Source: Azonexus sp. (GTDB lineage: Bacteria; Pseudomonadota; Gammaproteobacteria; Burkholderiales; Rhodocyclaceae). From it: a stretch of DNA of 64,000 bases. A program made the position numbers and the translations under genes. Below, one piece after another: positions 36,230 to 44,437 of this stretch; the first letter of the stretch is position 1; the number at the start of each line of letters is the position of its first letter. Below the pieces are notes generated by a model. It was given only the letters and a program-made list of their open reading frames with translations. It searched no databases and was not told the origin of the DNA. The stretch covers positions 1-64,000 of the forward strand of contig JAGOAU010000002.1 in assembly GCA_017983755.1 (NCBI GenBank). Reading direction: 5' to 3'.

Positions 36230-38322
36230 TTCGCCGCCGCCCCGACCTCCTCGCCCTGATCGTCGCGCTGGTCGGCACGCTGGTCGTCGCCGCGGTCTTC
36301 ATCAGCGACCTGATGCTGTCGCGCGAGCGCGAACTGGCGCAGGGCGAGCGGCGGGTACAGCACTTCGGCATCATGCTTGGCGAACACACGGCGCGCACCT
36401 TCGAGGCGGTCGACATCCTGCTGCGCGAAATCGCCAGCGACCTCTCCGAAAACCACGCCGACTGGCACGACTGGGATCCGAAGCGCGGCTGGGAATATCT
36501 GGCCCAGCGCCATTCGCGCACCCTGCCGCAACTGCGCGACTTGATCCTCTTCGACAACACCGGGCAGCAGCATTTCATCTCCACCTATTTCCCGTCGCCG
36601 CGCATCAACGTGCGCGACCGCCCCTATTTCGTCGCCCTCGAACACGGTGATACCGCTGCCACCTTCGGCCCCTACATCGGGCGCAATTCGGGGCGCTACA
36701 CCTACGCGCTGGCGCGGCGCATCCACGATGGCAAACAGAATTTCGCCGGCGCCGCCTTCGCCGCCATCGAGCCGGCCTATTTCCAGGATTTCTGCTGGGC
36801 CAACCGGCTGGCCGACGATTTCGAATCGGTCGTCATCAACCGCAAGGGGCAGATCGTCGCCTCCTGCCGGCCGACCGATCTCAGCCAGCAGTCGCCGCTG
36901 CTCGGCGCATTCGCCGTCGATGCCCTCTACGGCGGCAAATTGCGCGGCTGGCTGCCGGCTACCGGCACCTTCCGCAACGAGGGCCTGATCGTTTCCGTCT
37001 CGCCGGTTCCCGATTTCGCCGACCTCAGCGTCCTCACGGTCATTCCCGAAGCCAGCCTGCTGCACACCTGGCGCGCGCATCTCGAACAACTGGGGACGCT
37101 GGCCTTCCTGGTCACCTTCGTGCTGCTTGTCGGCGCCTTGCTGGTCCGCCGCCAGGTGCGGGAAATGCACGAAATGACCGACGAACTGGCGGCCAGCCAC
37201 GACCTGCTGGAGGAGCGCGTGCGCGCCGCCACCGCCGAACTGTCGACGCAGAAGGACGAAGCCGAACGCTCCAGCCGCGCCAAGAGCCGCTTCCTCGCCG
37301 CCGCCAGCCACGACCTGCGGCAGCCGCTGCATGCGCTGGCACTGTTCGCTGCCGACCTGCTTCGCCAGGTGCGCAGCGGCAATACCGGCAACCTGGCGCA
37401 GACCGCCGGGCAGATTTCGACTTCGGCCGGCACCCTCGGCGAAATGCTCGATTCGCTGCTCGACATCTCGCGCCTCGACGTCGCCGGCATCCAGCCCGAA
37501 ATCAGGGCCTTCGCGCTGAACCCGATGCTCGAACGCCTGGCCGCATCGTTCCGCCGTGCTGCGGTCGACCGCGACCAGGCGCTGATTTTCCAGCCGACCG
37601 CGCAGTGGGCCGAATCCGACCCGCACATGGTCGAACGCATGGTCGCCAACCTGATCTCCAACGCCCTGCGCTACACCCCGGCCGGCGGGCGCATCCTGGT
37701 TGCCGTGCGCCGGCGCGCCGGGAAGCTGCTGATCGAGGTGCGCGACAATGGTCCTGGCATCGCCCCCGAACACCAGGCGGAAATCTTTGCCGAGTTCTAC
37801 CAGATCGGCAACGCGGCGCGCGAACAGGGCAAGGGGCTGGGTCTCGGCCTCTCGATCGTCGACCGCCTGGCGCGCGCGCTCGACATCGAGGTCCGCCTGC
37901 GTTCGGCCGTCGGCCGCGGAACCACCTTCGGGCTGCTGCTCAAGGCCGCCGCCCCGCGCACCGAGGTCAGCCAGCTCGCGCACAGCGAACAGCCAGCCGC
38001 CGTCCACTTCATCGGTGAAGGCGACAACCTGCTGGCGGCGCTGAGCCTCGCCGTCAGCTGGAACTACAGCATTAGCCACGAACCGGCGCCGGGCAGGCGA
38101 TCGCCCGAGGACTACCGGCACATGGTTCTCGTCACGATACCGGGCCTGGCCGAGGCGGTACGTTACGCCGCGCCCGAAGCGACGCCGGTCATCGTCCTCG
38201 GCGACGCCAGGGAAACCCACCTGCCGGAAGGCGTCTACCCGTTGCCGATGCCACTACGCCCGGCCAAGCTGCGGGCACTGCTCGGCCAGCTTCAGAAGAC
38301 CCTGGCGAAATCGATGCCGTAA
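36226..38322 (+). CDS. membrane sensor histidine kinase with degenerate receiver-like tail
   Basis: A 698-residue sensor. Membrane helix 8-28 and helix about 290-307 enclose a periplasmic double-Cache-like sensor domain, so an extracytoplasmic ligand is likely. A coiled linker leads to the dimerisation domain with phosphoacceptor His362 in SHDLRQPLHAL. The ATPase domain has NLISNALRY and DNGPGI and two glycine boxes. The last 105 residues look like a receiver fold, but the position expected for phospho-Asp (LVTIPG) has none. It converges on the response regulator gene and overlaps its 3' end by 31 bases. Confidence 0.88.
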   Translation: MIRRRPDLLALIVALVGTLVVAAVFISDLMLSRERELAQGERRVQHFGIMLGEHTARTFEAVDILLREIASDLSENHADWHDWDPKRGWEYLAQRHSRTLPQLRDLILFDNTGQQHFISTYFPSPRINVRDRPYFVALEHGDTAATFGPYIGRNSGRYTYALARRIHDGKQNFAGAAFAAIEPAYFQDFCWANRLADDFESVVINRKGQIVASCRPTDLSQQSPLLGAFAVDALYGGKLRGWLPATGTFRNEGLIVSVSPVPDFADLSVLTVIPEASLLHTWRAHLEQLGTLAFLVTFVLLVGALLVRRQVREMHEMTDELAASHDLLEERVRAATAELSTQKDEAERSSRAKSRFLAAASHDLRQPLHALALFAADLLRQVRSGNTGNLAQTAGQISTSAGTLGEMLDSLLDISRLDVAGIQPEIRAFALNPMLERLAASFRRAAVDRDQALIFQPTAQWAESDPHMVERMVANLISNALRYTPAGGRILVAVRRRAGKLLIEVRDNGPGIAPEHQAEIFAEFYQIGNAAREQGKGLGLGLSIVDRLARALDIEVRLRSAVGRGTTFGLLLKAAAPRTEVSQLAHSEQPAAVHFIGEGDNLLAALSLAVSWNYSISHEPAPGRRSPEDYRHMVLVTIPGLAEAVRYAAPEATPVIVLGDARETHLPEGVYPLPMPLRPAKLRALLGQLQKTLAKSMP

Positions 38323-38960
38323 CGGGTCACCGCGACCAGCGCCTGGGTCCGGCTGCCGACGCCGAGCGCCTTGAAGACTGCCGTCGCGTGGATCTTGACG
38401 GTCCCCTCGGAAAGCCCGAGTTGCTCGGCGATTTCGCGATTGGAAAGGCCGCGCACCATGAGCGCCAGCACCTGCGCCTGGCGCTCGGTCAGCCCGACAT
38501 CTTCCGGGCGAACCGGCGCCTGGCTGGGCGGCACCGGTGTCGCATCGTCAAGCCGCGCGCCACTGTAGGCGCCCCCGGGGCGGAAGATGTTGCCGGCCAG
38601 CACCTGGCGCACCGCAGCCAGCAGCGCCTCGCCGGAAAATGCCTTGGGAATGAAGCCGGAGGCGCCGAGATTCATGACCCGGGTCACCGTCGGCAAATCG
38701 TCGAATGCCGACACGACGGCGACGGGAATGGCCGGGAACTGCCGGCGCAGGACGTCGAGGCCGGCAAATCCGTCGATCCCCGGCAAGGCCAGGTCGAGCA
38801 GGATCAGGTCGAATTCGTCCTCGCTTTCGAGCAGTTCCAGCGCCGATTCGAAATCCGGGCGATCGAGGACAAGCACCTTGTCCTCCCCGATTTGCGCCAG
38901 CAAACGCACCAGCCCTTCGCGCACCAGCGCGTGATCCTCGATGACCAATAGTTTCAGCAT
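38292..38960 (-). CDS. LuxR/NarL-family response regulator
   Basis: A 222-residue regulator. The receiver domain (1-120) has acidic residues in VIEDHALV, phosphoacceptor Asp56 in LILLDLALPG and a conserved Lys in FIPKAF. The DNA-binding domain has LTERQAQVLALMVRGLSNRE and LSEGTVKIHATAVFKAL, the GerE helix-turn-helix. It is encoded opposite the sensor kinase and is its likely partner. The 31-base tail-to-tail overlap means neither mRNA can end without antisense pairing. Confidence 0.93.
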   Translation of the reverse strand: MLKLLVIEDHALVREGLVRLLAQIGEDKVLVLDRPDFESALELLESEDEFDLILLDLALPGIDGFAGLDVLRRQFPAIPVAVVSAFDDLPTVTRVMNLGASGFIPKAFSGEALLAAVRQVLAGNIFRPGGAYSGARLDDATPVPPSQAPVRPEDVGLTERQAQVLALMVRGLSNREIAEQLGLSEGTVKIHATAVFKALGVGSRTQALVAVTRYGIDFARVF

Positions 38961-39049
38961 CCTGCCCCCGCTTCTTGTTGAGCATTAATTTATCATTTGC
39001 GTCGGCGAAGTGGTTTAAGATGCAACGAAACATCCACAAGGAGAGAGAC

Positions 39050-39526
39050 ATGTCCTACGACACCCAGAACATCAATGATCCGCTGTCTTTTGTCCGCAGC
39101 CTGTGGAGCGGGATGGGCGTATCGATGCCCGGGATGGTGGCGCCGACCTTCGATGTCGACGAACTCGACAAGCGCATCAAGGACATGAAGGCGGTCGAAG
39201 GCTGGCTGCGCATGAATCTGTCGATGCTGCAGATGACCATCCAGGGCCTCGAAATGCAGCGCACGACCCTCGGCGCCGTGCAGGCAATGGGCCAGATGGC
39301 ATCCGATGCCGCCAAGTCGATGAAACCGGAAGCCGCCGCCGAACCGGTTGCGGTCGACGCTGCAGCCGGGGCATTTTCCGGGGCCGCCGGCGCTGCCGCG
39401 ATGTGGCCGTGGCAGATGATGCAACAGATGCGCGACCAGATGCAGCAGACCGCCGAAGCCGCGCAGGCGGCGAGTGAGGAAAAGGCCGAAGCCAAGGCCG
39501 CCGCCGGCAAGCGCGGCAAGAAGTAG
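39050..39526 (+). CDS. phaM: PhaM-like polyhydroxyalkanoate granule regulator
   Basis: A 158-residue protein that matches PhaM, which activates PHB synthase and tethers granules to the nucleoid. The N-terminal half has DPLSFVRSLWSG and the helical DVDELDKRIKDMKAVEGWL that mark the family. The C-terminus is alanine/lysine-rich (AEAKAAAGKRGKK), suited to DNA binding. The start at 39050 has a strong AAGGAGAG ribosome site; an in-frame ATG at 38975 lacks one. No phaC lies in the window. The only repeat-like core is at 39350. Confidence 0.85.
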   Translation: MSYDTQNINDPLSFVRSLWSGMGVSMPGMVAPTFDVDELDKRIKDMKAVEGWLRMNLSMLQMTIQGLEMQRTTLGAVQAMGQMASDAAKSMKPEAAAEPVAVDAAAGAFSGAAGAAAMWPWQMMQQMRDQMQQTAEAAQAASEEKAEAKAAAGKRGKK

Positions 39527-39530
39527 GCGT

Positions 39531-40427
39531 TCAGCCGGTCAGCCAGGCTGCCCACAGCGGCAGCGTCAGCATCGACCCCAGCGTCGTCGCCGAAATCAGC
39601 CAGGCGACGCTGCGGCCATCGCCGCCCATGCGCATGGCCAGGATGTAGGCCGACGATGCCGTCGGCAGCGCGGCGAACAACACCACCACCTGATAGTTGA
39701 GGCCTTCAAGGCCGAGCCGGCTGCCGACGACTGCGGCAATCACCGGCAGCGCCAGCAACTTGACCGCCAGCAGCCACAGCGAGATGCCACGCACGCCGGA
39801 TGCGCCATCCAGGCGCAGCGCAGCGCCAACGGTGATCAGGCCGAGGGCGATCGAGGCATCGGCGAGGCGCCCGAGAAAAGCCTGAACGGGTGCCGGCGGC
39901 ACGAAGCCGGCGAGGTTGAGAATGAAGCCGGCGGCCGTGCCCCAGATCAGCGGGTTGCGCGCCACCTCGCGCCACAGGCCGACCTCCCCGTGGCGGGCGA
40001 GCATCCACACCGACACCAGATTGGCCAGCGGCACGGCGGCGCCGACGATCAGGCCCATGGTCGCGATGCCGGGTGCGCCGAACAGCATGCCGGCGACCGC
40101 CAGCGCGATGTAGGAATTGAAGCGGTAGCCGCACTGGAAAAGCGAAGCAAAAGTCAGCGGCGGCAGTTTGGCGACGAACTTCGGCAACAGCCCGAGCAGC
40201 ATGCCGCCGGCCATCGCGGCGAAGGCGGTGGCGAGCAGCGGCAGAGCCGCGCCGAGGTCGAGCCGGGTCTTGACGATGGCGTTGATCAGCAGCGCCGGGA
40301 AGAGGATGAAATAGACCAGCTTCTCGACGCCGTTCCAGAAATGGTCGCCGAGATGCATCCAGCGCCGGATCGCCGCGCCGAGCAGGATCAGCGCGAAATC
40401 GGGGAAAAGAAGCAGCGCGGTGGTCAT
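39531..40427 (-). CDS. AEC-family membrane transporter
   Basis: A 298-residue auxin-efflux-carrier-family protein with about ten predicted spans in two groups of five. The first half has LLINAIVKTRLDLG and the second ends in LGSMLTLPLWAAW. Bacterial members export or take up organic acids such as malonate or malate. Substrate unknown. It converges with phaM and its stop codon lies 4 bases from the phaM stop. Confidence 0.85.
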   Translation of the reverse strand: MTTALLLFPDFALILLGAAIRRWMHLGDHFWNGVEKLVYFILFPALLINAIVKTRLDLGAALPLLATAFAAMAGGMLLGLLPKFVAKLPPLTFASLFQCGYRFNSYIALAVAGMLFGAPGIATMGLIVGAAVPLANLVSVWMLARHGEVGLWREVARNPLIWGTAAGFILNLAGFVPPAPVQAFLGRLADASIALGLITVGAALRLDGASGVRGISLWLLAVKLLALPVIAAVVGSRLGLEGLNYQVVVLFAALPTASSAYILAMRMGGDGRSVAWLISATTLGSMLTLPLWAAWLTG

Positions 40428-40479
40428 CGCTGCATTCTAGGCGCTACCGGCCGACTGCCCGTATTGTGGATTGCCGCAG

Positions 40480-41634
40480 TCAGACGACGCCGGCGGCTGC
40501 CAGCGCGGCGATTTCGGCATCCGTGTAGCCGGCGGCGCGCAGGATCTCCGCGTTGTGCTCGCCTGCCTTCGGCGCCGGCTGACGGACGGAGAATTCATAT
40601 TCCGAGAGTTTGAGCGGCGGCGCGAACTGGGTCAGTCCGTCTTCGCGCCGCACCATCCGGCGCGCCGCGATCTGTTCGTTCTCCAGCGCTTCTTCGGGAC
40701 TCAAAATCGGCGTCACGCAGCAGTCGACCGCAGCGAACAGTGCCGCCCAGTCGTCGCGCGGCCGCGTCGCGAACAGGGCAGCCATCTCGCTGCGCAGCGC
40801 CGCGTCCCACTGGCGCCTGATCCATTCCGGCCGGCCCAGCACCTCACAGCAGCCTTTCCAGAATTTCCCTTCCAGGGCACCGACCGCCATGTGCCGCCCG
40901 TCGGCGCAGCGGTAAGTGGCATAGCAGGGCAGCCCGCCGGTTAACAGATCGGCGCCGCGCGGTGCCGAATGGCCGGCATCGTTGAGACGCAGCATGGTGA
41001 AATAGGTATGTGCCAGCACGCTGTCGGTCATCGCCACATCGATGTAGCGCCCCTGGCCGGTGCGCTGCGCTTCGAGCACGGCGGCCAGGATGCCCATGGC
41101 CGCGGTCAGCGCCCCGCCGAGCAGGTCGGCGATCTGGAAATTGGGCAGCACCGGATCGCCGCCCTCGCTGCCGATCTGGTCGAGCACGCCGGCATAGCCG
41201 AGGTAGTTGATGTCGTGCCCGGCGAGGTCGCGGTAGGGGCCGTCCTGCCCATAGCCGCTGATCGAACAGTAGGCGATCCTCGGATTGACCGCCGCCACCG
41301 CCGCGTAGCCGACGCCCAGCTTTTCCATGACGCCGGGGCGAAAGCTGTCGACGATCACATCCGCCGTCGCGGCCAGGCGCATGAAGACTTCGACGCCCTC
41401 CGGCTTCTTCAGATCCAGGCGCAGGCCCTGCTTGTTGCGGTTGATCATCCGGAAATAGGCGCTGTCCTCGCCCGTGCCGGTACCGAGCGTGCGCGCGTAG
41501 TCGCCGACCTGCGGGTCTTCGATCTTGATGACCTCGGCCCCGAGGTCGGCCAGATGCAGCGTCGCTACCGGGCCGGGCAACAGACGGGTCAGATCGAGGA
41601 CGCGGATACCGGCCAGCGGCGGCGGCCGGCTCAT
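40480..41634 (-). CDS. family III CoA-transferase / alpha-methylacyl-CoA racemase-like
   Basis: A 384-residue CaiB/BaiF-fold enzyme. The motif LAGHDINYLGYAGVL is characteristic of alpha-methylacyl-CoA racemase (AMACR), whose catalytic histidine lies there, so racemisation of 2-methyl-branched acyl-CoA is a real option besides CoA transfer. The start MSRPPPLAGIRVLDLTRLLPG at 41634 is family-typical. The ATG overlaps the next gene's stop by 4 bases. It fits beside IcmF and other acyl-CoA enzymes of branched-chain breakdown. Confidence 0.85.
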   Translation of the reverse strand: MSRPPPLAGIRVLDLTRLLPGPVATLHLADLGAEVIKIEDPQVGDYARTLGTGTGEDSAYFRMINRNKQGLRLDLKKPEGVEVFMRLAATADVIVDSFRPGVMEKLGVGYAAVAAVNPRIAYCSISGYGQDGPYRDLAGHDINYLGYAGVLDQIGSEGGDPVLPNFQIADLLGGALTAAMGILAAVLEAQRTGQGRYIDVAMTDSVLAHTYFTMLRLNDAGHSAPRGADLLTGGLPCYATYRCADGRHMAVGALEGKFWKGCCEVLGRPEWIRRQWDAALRSEMAALFATRPRDDWAALFAAVDCCVTPILSPEEALENEQIAARRMVRREDGLTQFAPPLKLSEYEFSVRQPAPKAGEHNAEILRAAGYTDAEIAALAAAGVV

Positions 41635-42131
41635 GGTTCGCAGGTGCCGATCAGGTCGGCTTCGAGTTCGATTTCCATATCCTTCTTCAACTCCCGGTCG
41701 ATGTACATGCCGCGATAGAGGCGGCCGGCATTGGCGGCGCGCCGCGCATGCGGCGTTTCCCAGTCGTCGACGCGCAGGCGGACGATACCGACCTGCACCT
41801 CGAGCCCCGCAGGCTCGCCGGACAGGCAGGGATAGGCCAGCGCCAGGCGGTTGAACTCGGCGCGGCTGTATTGCTCGATGGCGCGCCCCGGCACCGCGGG
41901 ACACACCGCGAGGCGCCGGGTTTCATGCACGGCGGCGACCACGCGGCCCCTGACGAAATACTCGGTATCGCTCGCCCCGCCGCCACCGCCATTCTCCTGG
42001 TAGATCACGCAGCGATCCGTCTCGAATACCTGCGGCTGCGCCTTGAGCAGGCGTGCGGAAGGCCGCGTCAGCGGCTCGCCGGCCGCTGCGGCAAATGCCA
42101 GCAGCGCCAGCCAAACGGGGAGAAAGCGCAT
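41631..42131 (-). CDS. secreted protein of unknown function
   Basis: A 166-residue exported protein with a signal peptide cut near AAAAGE. The mature part holds CVIYQENGGGGGASDTEYFVRG and ends EADLIGTCEP, with four cysteines that could pair. No family recognised. An ATG at 42152 would add seven residues; 42131 gives the better signal peptide. It overlaps the racemase-like gene, so the two are cotranscribed. Confidence 0.65.
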   Translation of the reverse strand: MRFLPVWLALLAFAAAAGEPLTRPSARLLKAQPQVFETDRCVIYQENGGGGGASDTEYFVRGRVVAAVHETRRLAVCPAVPGRAIEQYSRAEFNRLALAYPCLSGEPAGLEVQVGIVRLRVDDWETPHARRAANAGRLYRGMYIDRELKKDMEIELEADLIGTCEP

Positions 42132-42148
42132 CGGTGGAAGAATCCGGG

Positions 42149-43378
42149 TCAATAGACCCGGCTATCTTCGATCACTTTCCCGTCGTTGGGCAAGCCGCCG
42201 GGCGCGCAGAAAGCCACCTCACCGCGCAGCTTGGTCACCTCGCGCAGGCTGGCGAGCAGCGCCTTGTCCAGCACCTCGGCGCCGGCCTCGATTTCGCAGT
42301 GCAGCGTCATGCGGTCCTGACCGCCGGGGTTATCGACGACCAGACGCAGGCGGTGGATTTCCGGATGGCGTTTGGCGATGTCGGCGACCTGTTCGGGATG
42401 GACGAACATACCCTTGACCTTGGTCGTCTGGTCGGCGCGGCCGAGCCAGCCCTTGAGCCGGATATTGCTGCGCCCGCAGGGCGAGCGGCCGGGCAGGATG
42501 GCCGAGAGGTCGCCGGTGGCGAAGCGGATCAGCGGATAGTCCGGGTTGAAGGTGGTGACGACGACCTCGCCGACCTCGCCGGGTTCCACCGGATTGCCGG
42601 TACCCGGGCGCACGATTTCGACCAGCAGGCCCTCCTCGACGACCAGCCCTTCCTCGGCCTCGGTTTCGTAGGCGATGGCGCCGATGTCGGCCGTGGCATA
42701 GCACTGGCGCACCGTGATGCCGCGCTCGCGAAGCCAGTCGCGGGTGATGCTGGGCAGCGCCTCGCCGGAAACGCAGGCCTGGCGCAGCGACGACACGTCG
42801 GCGCCCATCTCCTCCGCCTTCTCGATGATGATGCGCAGGAAGGACGGCGTGCCGACGTAACCGTCCGGGCGCAGATCGACGATCGCCTGCACCTGCTGCT
42901 CGGTCTGCCCGGTACCGCCGGGAAAGACCGAACAGCCGAGCTTGCGCGCACCGCCCTCGAAGATGAAGGCGCCGGGCGTGAAATGGTAGGAGAAGCAGTT
43001 GTGGATCAGGTCGCCATGGCGGAAGCCGGCGGCGTAAAGCACGCGCGCCATGCGCCAGGGATCGATTTCGGTCCCCTGCATTTCGTAGATCGGGCCGGGC
43101 GAGGCGAAGACGCGCTTGGCCTTGGCCCGCGCCAGCGCATTCAGCCCGCCGAAGGGCGGATGCTTCTTCTGCAACTCGATGAGGTCGCGCTTGCGGGTCA
43201 GCGGCAAGGCGGCGAGCGCCTCGCGGGTCGCGCAGTCGAACGGATTGATGCCGGCCAGTGCCTGGAAGTAGTAATGCGTCGTTTCCTTGGCATGCGCCAC
43301 CTGACGCGCCAGCTTGTCCATCAGATCAGCTTCGCGCTCATCGGGATCGCGCGTCTCCAGCGGATCGTAATAGCTCAT
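42149..43378 (-). CDS. phenylacetate-CoA ligase-like AMP-forming enzyme
   Basis: A 409-residue ANL enzyme of the PaaK family, which activates phenylacetate or another aryl acid with ATP and CoA. Expected features are present: a Rossmann-like N-terminal body, YATADIGAIAYE near the adenylate-binding motif, RFATGDLS with its catalytic aspartate, and the hinge GWLGRADQTTKVKGMFV. It is shorter by some 25 residues than typical PaaK. It is the last gene of the Liv-system-2 cluster, with a 150-base gap, so it may be in the same transcription unit. Confidence 0.87.
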   Translation of the reverse strand: MSYYDPLETRDPDEREADLMDKLARQVAHAKETTHYYFQALAGINPFDCATREALAALPLTRKRDLIELQKKHPPFGGLNALARAKAKRVFASPGPIYEMQGTEIDPWRMARVLYAAGFRHGDLIHNCFSYHFTPGAFIFEGGARKLGCSVFPGGTGQTEQQVQAIVDLRPDGYVGTPSFLRIIIEKAEEMGADVSSLRQACVSGEALPSITRDWLRERGITVRQCYATADIGAIAYETEAEEGLVVEEGLLVEIVRPGTGNPVEPGEVGEVVVTTFNPDYPLIRFATGDLSAILPGRSPCGRSNIRLKGWLGRADQTTKVKGMFVHPEQVADIAKRHPEIHRLRLVVDNPGGQDRMTLHCEIEAGAEVLDKALLASLREVTKLRGEVAFCAPGGLPNDGKVIEDSRVY

Positions 43379-43382
43379 TTTG

Positions 43383-43411
43383 GTTTTCTCCGTTTTTTGG
43401 CAGTCGACCGC
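43383..43411 (-). repeat. GCGGTCGAC-type repeat copy, intergenic
   Basis: The core is at 43403-43411 on the minus strand, with A runs at +5 to +10 and +16 to +19. It sits 5 bases upstream of the PaaK-like start codon, so its A-rich tail overlaps the ribosome-binding region. Confidence 0.65.
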
Positions 43412-43528
43412 AACAGGTCACCCCGGGGGTTGCAAAGTAGCCCCGCAGGGCAAGACGGAGGCCGGCGCCGTTTGCTCCTGCAAACAAGCCGACCGACAAC
43501 GCCGCCATGCGGGGCGCACTGCAACCCG

Positions 43529-44359
43529 CTACGAGAGCCAGCGCTTGCGGCGTCTGTAGTGCTTTACGTCCTTGAAGGATTTGCGCCCGGCCGAACTCAG
43601 CCCGAGATAAAACTCCTTCACATCCTCATTGGTCCGCAGATCCTCGGCGCCGCCCTCCATCACCACGCGCCCGTTCTCCAGGATATAGCCGAAGTCGGCA
43701 TACCGCAGCGCGACCATGGTGTTCTGCTCGGCCAGCAGGAAGCTGACGCTTTCGCGGCTGTTCAGATCCTTCACGATCTCGAAGATTTCCTCGACGATCT
43801 GCGGCGCCAGGCCCATCGACGGCTCGTCGAGCAGGATCATTTCCGGCTTGGCCATCAGCGCCCGGCCGATGGCGCACATCTGCTGTTCGCCGCCAGAGGT
43901 ATAGCCGGCCTGTGAGGTGCGCCGCGTCTTCAGGCGCGGGAAATAGTGATAGACCTTGTCCAGGCTGTCCTTCAGTTCGCCGCGCGAAATCGAGCGGGTG
44001 TAGGCGCCGGTCAGCAGGTTTTCCTCGATGGTCAGGTGGCCGAAGCAGTGGCGGCCTTCCATGACCTGGATGACGCCGCGCTTGACCAGTTCGTTGGGCG
44101 AGAGCTGATCGATGCGCTCGCCCTTGTATTCAACCGAACCCTTGGTGACATCGCCACGTTCGGCGTGCAGCAGGTTCGAGATGGCTTTCAGCGTCGTCGA
44201 CTTGCCGGCGCCGTTGGCACCGAGCAGGGCGACGATCTTGCCTTTCGGCACGTTCAGCGACACGCCCTTGAGCACCAGGATCACGTGGTCGTAGATGACC
44301 TCGATGTTATTGATGCTCAGATAGTTGTCGACCGCAGCAGCGGCAGTTTGTGTGGTCAT
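43529..44359 (-). CDS. Liv system 2 ABC ATPase (LivF type, extended ends)
   Basis: A 276-residue ATPase with Walker A GANGAGKST, signature TSGGEQQM and Walker B MILLDEPSMGLAP. It is about 40 residues longer than livF of system 1: the N-terminus adds MTTQTAAAAVDNYLS and the C-terminus adds a basic tail, RKSFKDVKHYRRRKRWLS. Such tailed LivF proteins often accompany aromatic-acid clusters. It lies downstream of the binding-protein gene across the CTAG-rich dyad. Confidence 0.93.
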   Translation of the reverse strand: MTTQTAAAAVDNYLSINNIEVIYDHVILVLKGVSLNVPKGKIVALLGANGAGKSTTLKAISNLLHAERGDVTKGSVEYKGERIDQLSPNELVKRGVIQVMEGRHCFGHLTIEENLLTGAYTRSISRGELKDSLDKVYHYFPRLKTRRTSQAGYTSGGEQQMCAIGRALMAKPEMILLDEPSMGLAPQIVEEIFEIVKDLNSRESVSFLLAEQNTMVALRYADFGYILENGRVVMEGGAEDLRTNEDVKEFYLGLSSAGRKSFKDVKHYRRRKRWLS

Positions 44360-44370
44360 GGCATTCCTGG

Positions 44371-44436
44371 CTAGTTGCTAGTTGCCAGTCACTAGTCACT
44401 AGCGAATACCGGCTAGCGACTAACAACTGGCGACTA
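44371..44436. repeat. CTAG-rich imperfect dyad between binding protein and ATPase
   Basis: Five CTAG tetramers occur within 46 bases (44371-44416). Heptads of the TAGTTGC/TAGTCGC type form an imperfect inverted repeat. CTAG is normally rare in bacterial DNA, so this is deliberate or recently expanded sequence. It may fold in the mRNA. Confidence 0.55.
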
Positions 44437-44437
44437 A

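Noticed and set aside
40723-40731. Repeat core in the racemase-like gene as an inserted segment
   Set aside because: AAVDCCVTPIL resembles the family sequence at this place, so it may be chance plus codon choice.
42053-43915. 620-codon plus-strand open frame over the PaaK-like gene
   Set aside because: Shadow of a clear minus-strand enzyme and it continues across a gap into the next gene.
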